Positions 16,482 to 25,553 of a DNA stretch of 64,000 nucleotides are shown here, piece by piece. How positions within the stretch are numbered: position 1 is the first letter of the stretch; every line of letters starts with the position of its first letter. The notes beneath the pieces were generated by a model. The model was not told the origin of the DNA, did no database searches, and saw only the letters and a list, made by a program, of their open reading frames with translations. Origin of the DNA: Flavobacterium tructae. Lineage in GTDB: Bacteria; Bacteroidota; Bacteroidia; Flavobacteriales; Flavobacteriaceae. The position numbers were made by a program, and so were the translations under genes. The stretch lies in the NCBI RefSeq assembly GCF_002217475.1, contig NZ_MUHH01000034.1, forward strand, positions 1 through 64,000. Direction: 5' to 3'.

Positions 16482-18158
16482 ATGTGTGGAATCGTATGCG
16501 CCTTTGATCTAAAGCAAAAAGCTGAGACTTTAAGACCTCAGGTTTTGGAAATGTCTAAAATTATCCGTCACCGCGGACCGGATTGGAGCGGAATATATAG
16601 TAATGATAAAGCAATTTTATCACACGAGCGTTTGGCGATTGTAGATCCGGCCTCAGGAAAACAGCCATTATTTACTGAAGATAAAAAACTGGTTTTGGCT
16701 GCAAACGGTGAAATTTATAACCACAGAGAATTACGTAAACAATTTCAGGGAAAATACAACTTTCAGACCGAAAGTGACTGTGAGGTAATCTTAGCACTTT
16801 ACAGAGAAAAAGGACCTCATTTTGTAGATGAAATGAATGGAATCTTTGGATTTGCAATCTATGATGTAGAGAAAGATGAGTATTTTATAGCTCGTGATCA
16901 CATGGGAATTATTCCATTGTACATTGGTTGGGACCAGCACGGAACGTTCTATGTTGCTTCTGAATTAAAAGCTTTGGAAGGGTACTGTACAAAAATCCAA
17001 CTGTTTCCTCCGGGACATTATATGACCAGTAAAGATGGCGAATTTGTACAATGGTACAAAAGAGACTGGACAGAATATGAAGCTGTAAAAGACAATGAAA
17101 CCAGTATTCCTGAAATCAAAAAAGCGCTTGAAGCAGCAGTTCACAGACAATTAATGAGTGATGTTCCTTACGGAGTTTTACTTTCAGGAGGTTTGGACTC
17201 GTCTATTACTTCGGCTGTAGCCAAAAAATTTGCACAAAAACGTATCGAGTCAGATGATACAACAGATGCGTGGTATCCGCAATTGCACTCTTTTTCAGTG
17301 GGTTTAGAAGGATCACCTGATTTAGCAGCAGCGCAGGTTGTAGCAAAACACATCGGAACCATTCACCATGAAATTAAATTTACTATTCAGGAAGGATTGG
17401 ACGCTGTTCGTGACGTGATTTACAACTTAGAAACTTATGATGTAACAACCGTTAGAGCCTCGACACCCATGTGGTTAATGGCGAGAGTGATCAAATCAAT
17501 GGGAATCAAAATGGTATTGTCAGGAGAAGGAGCAGACGAATTGTTCGGAGGGTATCTGTATTTCCATAAAGCACCAAACGCGAGAGAATTCCACGAAGAA
17601 AACGTTCGTAAATTAGGTAAATTACACATGTACGATTGTTTACGTGCCAATAAGAGTTTAGCAGCCTGGGGAATTGAAGGACGTGTTCCGTTTTTGGATA
17701 AAGAATTTATGGATGTTGCCATGAGAATCAACCCACAAGATAAAATGATCAACAAAGAGCATCCAATGGAAAAATGGGTAGTTCGTAAAGCATTTGAAGA
17801 CATGTTACCTGAAAGTGTTGCCTGGAGACAAAAAGAACAATTTTCAGACGGTGTTGGATACAGCTGGATTGATACTTTGAAAGAAGTGGTAGCCCAAGAA
17901 GTTTCAGACGAACAATTAGCCAATGCAAAGTATAAGTTCCCATTGCAGACACCAACGTCTAAAGAAGAATATTACTATCGTTCTATTTTTGCAGAACATT
18001 TTCCAAGTGATGCCGCTGCATTATGCGTACCTCAGGAAGCAAGTGTAGCGTGTAGTACAAAAATTGCTTTAGAATGGGATGAGGCTTTCAAAAACATGAA
18101 TGACCCTTCAGGAAGAGCTGTAGCCAGTGTGCATGATGATGCATACGCTAAAGCATAA
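16482..18158 (+). CDS. asnB: Asparagine synthetase B (glutamine-hydrolysing)
   Basis: The 558-residue enzyme makes asparagine from aspartate, glutamine and ATP. The N-terminal Ntn glutaminase domain starts MCGIVCAF with the catalytic Cys2, and has R50 (SHERLAIVD), N75-G76-E77 (AANGEIYN) and D99 (TESDCEVI), all the residues that bind glutamine. The C-terminal synthetase domain has the PP-loop SGGLDSS (235-241), SGEGADELFGGYLYFHKAPN (from residue 347) and RQKEQFSDGVGYSWID. Length and motifs match E. coli AsnB closely along the whole protein. A 314-bp gap with a terminator separates it from a second paralogue on the same strand, so they are probably expressed independently. Confidence 0.95.
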   Translation: MCGIVCAFDLKQKAETLRPQVLEMSKIIRHRGPDWSGIYSNDKAILSHERLAIVDPASGKQPLFTEDKKLVLAANGEIYNHRELRKQFQGKYNFQTESDCEVILALYREKGPHFVDEMNGIFGFAIYDVEKDEYFIARDHMGIIPLYIGWDQHGTFYVASELKALEGYCTKIQLFPPGHYMTSKDGEFVQWYKRDWTEYEAVKDNETSIPEIKKALEAAVHRQLMSDVPYGVLLSGGLDSSITSAVAKKFAQKRIESDDTTDAWYPQLHSFSVGLEGSPDLAAAQVVAKHIGTIHHEIKFTIQEGLDAVRDVIYNLETYDVTTVRASTPMWLMARVIKSMGIKMVLSGEGADELFGGYLYFHKAPNAREFHEENVRKLGKLHMYDCLRANKSLAAWGIEGRVPFLDKEFMDVAMRINPQDKMINKEHPMEKWVVRKAFEDMLPESVAWRQKEQFSDGVGYSWIDTLKEVVAQEVSDEQLANAKYKFPLQTPTSKEEYYYRSIFAEHFPSDAAALCVPQEASVACSTKIALEWDEAFKNMNDPSGRAVASVHDDAYAKA

Positions 18159-18195
18159 AAAGTATTTTTAGAATTAGTATATATATTTTCGAAAG

Positions 18196-18222
18196 ACGTT
18201 CTCAGTACTGGGAACGTTTTTC
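18196..18222 (+). terminator. Rho-independent terminator of asnB
   Basis: ACGTTC (18196-18201) pairs with GAACGT (18212-18217), with an inner palindrome CAGTACTG, followed by TTTTTC. The rest of the gap to 18472 is AT-rich without other visible features. Confidence 0.7.
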
Positions 18223-18472
18223 TTGTCTTAGAATGTTAAATTGTGTTATTTCAGTTAGTTAAAGGTTTTTTTAAGCAATGATCTGATTTTACTTTTTTAT
18301 ATTTGGCATTTGTCGAAATAAAAATGGAAACAACTAAAAATGTAGCTGAATAAGTACATAAAATTCAGAAATAATATTTAGCTTAGCCAAACATTAGAAA
18401 AATATTAAATATTGGATTAACGTATTTAATATCCAAAAAAAATAAAGAGAATAATAAAAAATATAGAACAGT

Positions 18473-20086
18473 ATGTCTGGATTATTAGCTGTTATAGGTA
18501 AAGGTAAAGACCCGCAACTCGTAAAAGAGCTTTCTGCAAGAATGTCGCATCGTGGTCCTGATGAAAGTGATTTGCATATTATGGAAAATGGCAGTATCAT
18601 TTGCCATGAAAGTTTGTCGATTATTGATTTAAAATCAGGTAAGCAGCCTATTCAGGGAACTAACAAGGCCTGGATGGTGCATGATGGAGAGATTTACAAT
18701 TATCAGGAACTAAAAGATACAGTCTTAAAAGAGCATAGCTTCAGAACAAAATCAGATTCAGAAGTTATCGTGCATTTGTACGAAGAATTTGGGCATAAGT
18801 TTTGTCATATGCTGGATGGTGATTTTGCTTTTGTAATTGTTGACGGAGATAATTACATAGCAGCCAGAGATGCAGTTGGTGTAAAACCGTTGTATTATGG
18901 ACTGGATGAGAGAGGGAGAATTTATTTTTCATCAGAAATGAAGTCCATTTCAGATCAGTGCAAATCCTTTTCAACTTTTCCTCCGGGACACTATTATACA
19001 GGTAAAACCGGTTTTGTAAAATACTACAATCCCGAATATGAAGACCACTCCAAAGCCAATCAAAAATTAGATTTAGATTTAATTCGAAATACTTTAATTG
19101 AAGCAACCCGTAAACGTTTAATGAGCGAAGTTCCTGTGGGAGTATTACTTTCAGGAGGATTAGATTCTTCATTAACGTCAGCAATTGCTGCTCGATTATT
19201 GAAAGAAAACGGAGAAAAACTGCATTCGTTTTCTATCGGATTAGATGCTGATGCACCTGATAATAAAGCAGCTAGATCTGCGGCAGCATTTTTAGGGACA
19301 GAGCATCACGAAATCTATTTTACAATTGAAGAAGGAATCGAGGTTTTAGAAAAAGTAATCTATCATATTGAAACTTATGACATCATCTCGGTGCGATCAG
19401 GGGTGCCCTTGTATCTGTTGTCAAAGGTAATTGCTGATAAAGGAATTAAAGTAATTCTTTCCGGTGAAGGTGCCGATGAGGTTTTTGGAGGTCATTTGTA
19501 TTTTAGAAATGCACCATCAGCAGAGGAATTTCAGGATGAAACGATCGAAAGAGTACAAAAATTGTTTACTGCTGATTTATTGCGTGCCGATAAAATACCA
19601 ATGGCACATGGACTGGAAGCGAGAATTCCGTTTTTGGACAAAGAATTTTTAGAGGCGTCAATCCGAATTAAAACCATAGAAAAACAACCAAAAACCTACG
19701 ATGGAATTGAAAAATACATTTTAAGAAAAGCTTTTGATATACCAGACGATCCTTATTTGCCAGAGGAAGTTTTATGGAGACAAAAAGAACAGTTTTCGGA
19801 TGGAGTGGGATATAACTGGGTAGATGAATTGATTGAATTCTGCGCCGCACAGGTTTCAGACGAACAGCTTGCAGGTGCAAGCGTAGAATTTCCATATAAT
19901 TCACCGACAACTAAGGAAGCTTATCTGTACAGATCAATTTTCCATAAATTCTATCCACAAGTTAGTTCAGCACAAACCGTTAGAAAATGGATACCGAAAT
20001 GGCAGGAAAATCAGGATCCTAGCGGAAGAGCTAATGCAGCGCACGTCAAAGCAGGTGTTGAATCGAAAGCAGGAATTATTGCTTAA
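18473..20086 (+). CDS. Asparagine synthetase-like paralogue with inactivated glutaminase site
   Basis: The 537-residue protein is homologous to the preceding AsnB along its full length. The synthetase half keeps its motifs: PP-loop SGGLDSS (227-233), SGEGADEVFGGHLYF (from 330) and RQKEQFSDGVGYNWVD. The glutaminase half does not: the nucleophile Cys2 is Ser (MSGLLAVI), the glutamine-binding Arg is Ser47 (HESLSIID) and the Asn of the NGE motif is Asp71 (HDGEIYN); E73 and D95 remain. In AsnB, replacing the N-terminal Cys is known to abolish glutamine use while leaving ammonia use. This protein may therefore use free ammonia, pair with another subunit, or activate a different carboxylate. The start is firm: the Met-Ser aligns with Met-Cys of AsnB. 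Confidence 0.9.
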   Translation: MSGLLAVIGKGKDPQLVKELSARMSHRGPDESDLHIMENGSIICHESLSIIDLKSGKQPIQGTNKAWMVHDGEIYNYQELKDTVLKEHSFRTKSDSEVIVHLYEEFGHKFCHMLDGDFAFVIVDGDNYIAARDAVGVKPLYYGLDERGRIYFSSEMKSISDQCKSFSTFPPGHYYTGKTGFVKYYNPEYEDHSKANQKLDLDLIRNTLIEATRKRLMSEVPVGVLLSGGLDSSLTSAIAARLLKENGEKLHSFSIGLDADAPDNKAARSAAAFLGTEHHEIYFTIEEGIEVLEKVIYHIETYDIISVRSGVPLYLLSKVIADKGIKVILSGEGADEVFGGHLYFRNAPSAEEFQDETIERVQKLFTADLLRADKIPMAHGLEARIPFLDKEFLEASIRIKTIEKQPKTYDGIEKYILRKAFDIPDDPYLPEEVLWRQKEQFSDGVGYNWVDELIEFCAAQVSDEQLAGASVEFPYNSPTTKEAYLYRSIFHKFYPQVSSAQTVRKWIPKWQENQDPSGRANAAHVKAGVESKAGIIA

Positions 20087-20149
20087 AATAGGCAAGGAGT
20101 GTTGTTTCTTAATAGAGGGAACAAAATCATTATTGAAAATAAGTTTTAA

Positions 20150-20194
20150 AAAAAATCCGGAAAAACATGTCAAATGTAGTTCCGGATTTTTTTA
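20150..20194 (+). terminator. Rho-independent terminator
   Basis: AAAAAATCCGGA (20150-20161) pairs with TCCGGATTTTTT (20181-20192), followed by more T. It ends transcription of the asnB-like gene. Confidence 0.8.
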
Positions 20195-20263
20195 TGATTT
20201 GAAAGAAGGAAAACTTTTAGTTATTAAAACTCAAATTCTAAATTCCAAATTCCAAATTTCAAA

Positions 20264-20298
20264 ACTTGAAACTTGAAACTTGAAACCTGAAACTTGTA
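20264..20298. repeat. Five tandem heptamers (ACTTGAA)
   Basis: Five adjacent 7-bp units: three exact ACTTGAA, then ACCTGAA and ACTTGTA. They are preceded by AAATTCC-type near-repeats (20233-20258). They lie between the terminator and the M16 peptidase promoter region. Confidence 0.65.
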
Positions 20299-20377
20299 AT
20301 TTGAAAATTAAGATTTGAATCCTTGAACATTTCTAAAAACTAAGTTAATTATCGCTCATCGTGTTTAGGAAAAATAT

Positions 20378-20385
20378 TATATTTG
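20378..20385 (+). promoter_or_regulatory. Candidate -7 element of the M16 peptidase gene
   Basis: TATATTTG matches TAnnTTTG and lies 37 nt before ATG 20422. A -33 TTG at normal spacing is not seen. Confidence 0.4.
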
Positions 20386-20421
20386 GTTACCATTAATAAC
20401 TAACCATTTTAAACTTTATCT

Positions 20422-23157
20422 ATGAGAAACTTATTGCTTAGCAGTGTTTTGTGCTGCTCGCTAGCTTCATTAAGTCCGGTGTGCGCACAAAAAACTGACG
20501 TGCCAAAATATATTAAAAATGTCGAAGGAGTAAAAGAATATTCCCTGAATAACGGATTGAAAGTGCTCTTGATTCCGGATGCTTCCCAAAGTAATATGGT
20601 GGTAAATATTGTTTACAATGTTGGCTCCAGAAACGAAGGTTACGGAGAAAAAGGAATGGCTCACTTGTTAGAGCACATGCTTTTTAAGAGTACTAAAAAC
20701 TTAGGAGATATTAAAAAAATGCTTTCTGAAAAAGGAGGTGCTGCTAATGGTACAACCTGGCTGGACCGTACCAATTATTATGAAGTTTTTCCATCGAATG
20801 ATGAAAATTTGAAATGGAGTATTGAAATGGAAGCAGACCGAATGATCAATGCGACTATTTTACAGACCGATTTAGATAAAGAATTTTCTGTAGTTAGAAA
20901 CGAGTTCGAAATAGGAGAAAACAACCCTGACGGTGTTTTACAGGAAAGAATACTTTCTTCGGCCTATTTGTGGCACAATTACGGAAAGAGCACCATTGGT
21001 AGTAAAGAAGATATTGAACGTGTAAAAGCAAACAGATTAAGAGTTTTCTATGAGAAATATTATCAGCCGGATAATTCAACCTTGATAATTGCCGGAAAAT
21101 TTGATGAGAAAAAAGCATTGCAGTATGTAGGTCAATATTTTGGAAGCATTGCAAAACCTAAGAGAGTTTTGGATAAAACGTATACGATAGAGCCGGCGCA
21201 GGATGGTGAAAAGTTTGTGGAGCTGAAAAGAGCCGGTGACAGCAAAAATATCGGGGCATTGTACCACACCGCAGCCTATGCAGATAAAGACTATGCAGCC
21301 ATTGATGCTCTGGGGGAAATTTTAACAGCCGATCCATCTGGTTATTTGTACAAATCACTGGTAGAAACTCAAAAGATTTCCAGTATTTATTATTGGCAGC
21401 CAACCACCAGAGATGCCAGTTTTGTGTACTTTGGAGTAGCCGTTCCAAACGATAAAGATGTTGTAGCAACAAAAGAACTGGTAAGAGCTGAACTGGATAA
21501 AATTGGATCAACCAAATACACGGATGAAGACGTAAGCAGAGCTAAAGCTAAAATTATCAAGCAAATTGAAGGGGTTAAAAATAACACTATTTCTTTTGCC
21601 ATAAATCTTACCGAAATTATTGGTGCAGGTGATTACAGATTAGGTTTCCTGTATAGAGATGCAATCGAAAAACTTACAAAAGAAGATATACAAAGAGTTG
21701 CTGAAAAGTATTTTAAAAGTAACAACAGAACTGTGGGAGTGTTTATTCCTTCGAAAGACGAACAAAGAGTTAAGCCAGTCGAATATACTGACGAGCAATT
21801 AGCAGCTTTTACTAAAGATTACAAAGGAAAAGCACTTGAAAAAGAAACAGCTCCGTTTGAAGCTTCTATTAAAAATCTGAAACAAAATTTTGTTGAAGGA
21901 AAGTTAAGTAATGGCGCTAAGTATGGCTTGATTAAAAAAGAAATTAAAGGAGGAAAAGTTCAGGCAGCGTTTAAATTTCCGGTAAGTAATGAAAAGGATT
22001 TATCCGGAAAATCAGATGTTGGTGCTATTTTGGCTCAATTGTTAAAGACCGGAACAACTACCCGTACAAAAGAACAAATTAGTGATCGTTTAGATGTTCT
22101 GAAATCAAGTTTGTCATTTGGTTTTTCAGGACAAACATTAACTGTGAATGTTAGTACCTATAAAGAAAGTTTTAAGGAAGTAATGGAAATTTTAGGAGAT
22201 TTATTGACTAATGCTACTTTTCCGCAAAATGAGTTAACCAAAACAATCAGTGAATATAACACCTACTTAGAATCGAGTTTAAATGATCCTAATTCTCTGG
22301 CATTTATCGAAGTTTCAAGACAAACCTCTAAATATCCAAAAGAGAGTATTTTTTACACTGCGACCGTTCAGGAACAAATTGATGCTTACAAAAAGATAAA
22401 ACAGCCGGAACTTATTGATTTCTATAAAAATATTTTAGGAGGAAATAATGGAGTAGGGACTGTAGTGGGAGATTTAGAAGCGAAATCTACAGCTCAGATT
22501 TTAGAGAGTACTTTTGGTAAATGGAATTCTAAATCAAAATATGAAAGAGCAATACCGACTTATTTTGAAACACAGAAAGCCGATAAAGAGTACATTACTC
22601 CTGATAAAGAAAATGCGGTTGCTGTGGGTAAAATCAGTTTTAAAATGACTCAGAAAGATGCTGATTATCCTGCTTTTGTGATGGCCAATGAAATGTTAGG
22701 AAGCGGAGGTTTTCTAAGCGCAAGAATACCGATGCGATTGAGAGAAAAAGAAGGAATCAGCTACGGAGCAGGGTCGTTCGTAAATGTACCCATCACCAAT
22801 GATGTTTCGTATTGGGCTTATTATGCATTTTTAAATCCAACGAAGAAAAATGCCGTTGAGATTGCTGCAAAAGAAGAAATTGCAAAAGCATTAAAAGATG
22901 GCTTCACAGCAGAAGAATTAAAATCAAATCTTGTGAGCTGGCTTAATGAAAGAAAAACACGATTGGGTGATGACGGAACTTTAATGGATTTGACCAATGT
23001 TTATCTGCAATACGGAGTTCCTTTGGAAGATTATGATACTCTTGAAGCTAAAGTTAAAGCCTTGAAAATCGAAGAGGTAAATGCGGTTGCGAAAAAGTAC
23101 TTAAGTTTAGATAAAATGACTTCTGTTTATGTTGGAGATTTTAATAAAAAACAATAA
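20422..23157 (+). CDS. Exported M16 (pitrilysin-family) zinc metallopeptidase
   Basis: The 911-residue protein starts with a signal peptide (about 1-23, ending CAQ) and is built from two M16 halves. The first half has the inverted zinc motif HLLEH (H81, E84, H85) and the downstream NEFEIGENN carrying the third ligand. The second half lacks HxxEH but keeps the substrate-contact region GGFLSARIPMRLREKEGISY, as expected for a two-domain enzyme in which only one half is catalytic. It degrades peptides in the periplasm. Its start is supported by the signal peptide. A -7-like promoter element lies upstream and a strong terminator follows, so it is probably monocistronic. Confidence 0.92.
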   Translation: MRNLLLSSVLCCSLASLSPVCAQKTDVPKYIKNVEGVKEYSLNNGLKVLLIPDASQSNMVVNIVYNVGSRNEGYGEKGMAHLLEHMLFKSTKNLGDIKKMLSEKGGAANGTTWLDRTNYYEVFPSNDENLKWSIEMEADRMINATILQTDLDKEFSVVRNEFEIGENNPDGVLQERILSSAYLWHNYGKSTIGSKEDIERVKANRLRVFYEKYYQPDNSTLIIAGKFDEKKALQYVGQYFGSIAKPKRVLDKTYTIEPAQDGEKFVELKRAGDSKNIGALYHTAAYADKDYAAIDALGEILTADPSGYLYKSLVETQKISSIYYWQPTTRDASFVYFGVAVPNDKDVVATKELVRAELDKIGSTKYTDEDVSRAKAKIIKQIEGVKNNTISFAINLTEIIGAGDYRLGFLYRDAIEKLTKEDIQRVAEKYFKSNNRTVGVFIPSKDEQRVKPVEYTDEQLAAFTKDYKGKALEKETAPFEASIKNLKQNFVEGKLSNGAKYGLIKKEIKGGKVQAAFKFPVSNEKDLSGKSDVGAILAQLLKTGTTTRTKEQISDRLDVLKSSLSFGFSGQTLTVNVSTYKESFKEVMEILGDLLTNATFPQNELTKTISEYNTYLESSLNDPNSLAFIEVSRQTSKYPKESIFYTATVQEQIDAYKKIKQPELIDFYKNILGGNNGVGTVVGDLEAKSTAQILESTFGKWNSKSKYERAIPTYFETQKADKEYITPDKENAVAVGKISFKMTQKDADYPAFVMANEMLGSGGFLSARIPMRLREKEGISYGAGSFVNVPITNDVSYWAYYAFLNPTKKNAVEIAAKEEIAKALKDGFTAEELKSNLVSWLNERKTRLGDDGTLMDLTNVYLQYGVPLEDYDTLEAKVKALKIEEVNAVAKKYLSLDKMTSVYVGDFNKKQ

Positions 23158-23208
23158 AAATTAATATAAAAATTCCAAAACCCAAATTCCAATTTAGGGG
23201 GAATTCAT

Positions 23209-23250
23209 AAAAACCGAAATGCATTTTTATAATGTTATTTCGGTTTTTTT
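23209..23250 (+). terminator. Rho-independent terminator
   Basis: AAAACCGAAAT (23210-23220) pairs with ATTTCGGTTTT (23237-23247), followed by a T run. It terminates the M16 peptidase transcript. Confidence 0.8.
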
Positions 23251-23330
23251 ATACAGTTTAAAAAATAGGCGTTTTGCAATTTAGACTTTATAAAATCAAT
23301 TGATTTTTTATTGCATTCTAAAATTTTGCA

Positions 23331-23360
23331 AATTGGAATTTAAGAAAATTGGAATTTAAG
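23331..23360. repeat. Direct repeat upstream of gyrB
   Basis: AATTGGAATTTAAG occurs twice, at 23331-23344 and 23347-23360, at 16-bp spacing. It could be a regulatory site or drifted repeat DNA. Confidence 0.4.
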
Positions 23361-23457
23361 TGTTCTTTTAAGCATATTTTTAGGTTTTTCAGACAATTGT
23401 GTTGATAACTTAAGTGCTTTAAATCGGAATTTTACGGATATATAATTTGCGTTTTTA

Positions 23458-23465
23458 TATATTTG
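23458..23465 (+). promoter_or_regulatory. Candidate -7 element of gyrB
   Basis: TATATTTG matches TAnnTTTG and lies 38 nt before the gyrB ATG. No TTG is found 17-23 bp upstream. Confidence 0.4.
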
Positions 23466-23503
23466 CGTGTTAGACAATAAATACATTTTTTAGAATAAAT
23501 TAT

Positions 23504-25444
23504 ATGAGCGAAGAAATCAAGAAGAACAATTATTCAGCAGATAGTATTCAGGCATTAGAAGGAATGGAGCACGTAAGAATGCGTCCATCGATGTATATTG
23601 GAGATGTGGGAGTTCGAGGGCTTCATCATTTGGTTTATGAAGTTGTAGATAACTCTATTGATGAGGCGATGGGAGGACATTGTGATACCATCGGTGTTGC
23701 AATAAACGAAGACGGATCAGTAACAGTTGAGGATAATGGTCGTGGTATTCCGGTTGATTTACATAAAAAAGAAGGCGTTTCGGCACTTGAAGTTGTAATG
23801 ACTAAAATTGGAGCCGGAGGTAAATTTGATAAAGATTCTTATAAGGTTTCCGGAGGTTTGCACGGAGTAGGGGTTTCGGTTGTAAATGCCCTTTCTGTTC
23901 ACATGAAATCTACCGTTTTTAGAGAAGGAAAAATCTACGAACAAGAGTACGAGAGAGGTAAATCATTATATCCGGTAAAACAAATAGGAGAAACGGAAAA
24001 AAGAGGTACACGTCAGACTTTTTACCCTGATAATACCATTTTTACACAAACTACAGAGTTCTCTTATGATACTTTATCCGCTCGTATGCGTGAGCTTTCT
24101 TTTCTGAACAAAGGAATTACAATCACTTTCATAGATAAAAGAGAAGTAAATGAAAAAGGAGAATTCAGAAGCGAAGTTTTTCATTCTACAGAAGGACTAA
24201 AAGAGTATATTCGTTATTTAGACGGTAACCGCGAGCCAATTGTTTCGCATGTAATCAGTATGGATCACGATAAAGGAGAAATTCCGGTTGAAGTGGCGCT
24301 GATTTACAATACAAGTTATACAGAAAATATTTTCTCTTACGTAAATAACATCAATACACACGAAGGAGGAACGCATTTACAAGGTTTTAGAAGTGGTTTA
24401 ACAAGAACCCTTAAAAAATATGCTGATGCATCCGGAATGTTGGATAAATTGAAATTCGAAATTGCAGGAGATGATTTCCGTGAGGGATTAACTGCTATTA
24501 TCTCGGTAAAAGTTGCAGAGCCTCAATTCGAAGGTCAGACCAAAACAAAGCTAGGAAACAGAGAAGTAGTTTCTCCGGTTTCTCAGGCTGTTGGAGAGAT
24601 GTTAGAGAATTATCTGGAAGAAAATCCAAATGACGCCAGAGTCATTATTCAAAAAGTAATCTTGGCTGCTCAGGCACGTCACGCGGCTAAGAAAGCCCGT
24701 GAAATGGTACAGCGTAAAACCGTTATGGGCGGTGGTGGATTACCGGGAAAACTTTCAGATTGTTCAGAGCAGGATCCTGCAAGATGTGAGGTTTACCTTG
24801 TCGAGGGAGACTCGGCGGGTGGAACTGCTAAACAAGGTCGTGACAGAAATTTTCAGGCAATTTTACCCTTGCGTGGTAAGATTTTGAATGTGGAGAAAGC
24901 GATGCACCATAAAGTATTCGAAAACGAAGAGATTCGAAATATCTTTACTGCTTTAGGGGTAACAGTGGGTACCGCAGAAGATAGTAAAGCCTTAAATATT
25001 GAAAAATTAAGATACCACAAGGTAATCATCATGTGTGATGCGGATGTCGATGGTAGTCACATCTCTACCTTAATATTAACGTTCTTCTTCCGTTTCATGA
25101 AAGAACTGATCGAAGAAGGTCACGTTTATATCGCTGCACCACCTTTGTACTTGGTTAAAAAAGGAAACAAGAAAGAATATGCGTGGAATGATGTTCAGCG
25201 TGATCAGGCCAACGAGAGAATGGGTGGAAGCGCCGCAATTCAGCGTTATAAAGGTCTTGGAGAGATGAACGCGGAGCAATTGTGGGAAACAACAATGGAT
25301 CCGAATTTCAGAACTCTGCGTCAGGTAACCATTGATAGTTTGGCTGAAGCTGACAGAGTTTTCTCTATGTTAATGGGAGATGAAGTTCCGCCGCGTAGAG
25401 AATTTATCGAGAAAAATGCAGTTTACGCTAATATCGATGCGTAA
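23504..25444 (+). CDS. gyrB: DNA gyrase subunit B
   Basis: The 646-residue GyrB is the ATPase subunit of the type II topoisomerase that introduces negative supercoils. GHKL ATPase motifs are MRPSMYIGD, VVDNSIDEAMGG, EDNGRGIPV and GGLHGVGVSVVNALS. TOPRIM motifs are LVEGDSAGGTAKQGRDR (catalytic Glu434) and CDADVDGSH (from D512). QRYKGLGEMNAEQLWETTMD near the end is the GyrB tail that contacts GyrA. The QRYKGLGEMN tail and length fit GyrB better than ParE. It is the full length for Bacteroidota GyrB, without the insertion found in proteobacteria. It is followed by a 20-bp-stem hairpin and mdh. Confidence 0.97.
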   Translation: MSEEIKKNNYSADSIQALEGMEHVRMRPSMYIGDVGVRGLHHLVYEVVDNSIDEAMGGHCDTIGVAINEDGSVTVEDNGRGIPVDLHKKEGVSALEVVMTKIGAGGKFDKDSYKVSGGLHGVGVSVVNALSVHMKSTVFREGKIYEQEYERGKSLYPVKQIGETEKRGTRQTFYPDNTIFTQTTEFSYDTLSARMRELSFLNKGITITFIDKREVNEKGEFRSEVFHSTEGLKEYIRYLDGNREPIVSHVISMDHDKGEIPVEVALIYNTSYTENIFSYVNNINTHEGGTHLQGFRSGLTRTLKKYADASGMLDKLKFEIAGDDFREGLTAIISVKVAEPQFEGQTKTKLGNREVVSPVSQAVGEMLENYLEENPNDARVIIQKVILAAQARHAAKKAREMVQRKTVMGGGGLPGKLSDCSEQDPARCEVYLVEGDSAGGTAKQGRDRNFQAILPLRGKILNVEKAMHHKVFENEEIRNIFTALGVTVGTAEDSKALNIEKLRYHKVIIMCDADVDGSHISTLILTFFFRFMKELIEEGHVYIAAPPLYLVKKGNKKEYAWNDVQRDQANERMGGSAAIQRYKGLGEMNAEQLWETTMDPNFRTLRQVTIDSLAEADRVFSMLMGDEVPPRREFIEKNAVYANIDA

Positions 25445-25458
25445 TAAATTTTAATCAT

Positions 25459-25504
25459 CAATTCGTTTAATTGTTTAAATTTACTTAAACGATTAAACGA
25501 ATTG
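25459..25504. terminator. Long hairpin between gyrB and mdh
   Basis: Arms 25459-25478 and 25485-25504 pair over 20 nt with a single G-U. There is no T run after it, so it may be an mRNA-stabilising hairpin and not an efficient terminator. Confidence 0.55.
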
Positions 25505-25553
25505 TCGATTTATCAAACAAACAAATTAATTAATAACCGATAAAGTATAAAAT

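Noticed and set aside
17435..17923. Antisense frame of 162 codons in asnB
   Set aside because: asnB is certain on the plus strand; the reverse frame has no recognisable domain.
20034..20276. Open frame overlapping the end of the asnB-like gene
   Set aside because: It runs through the terminator and heptamer repeats; shadow of the asparagine synthetase-like gene.
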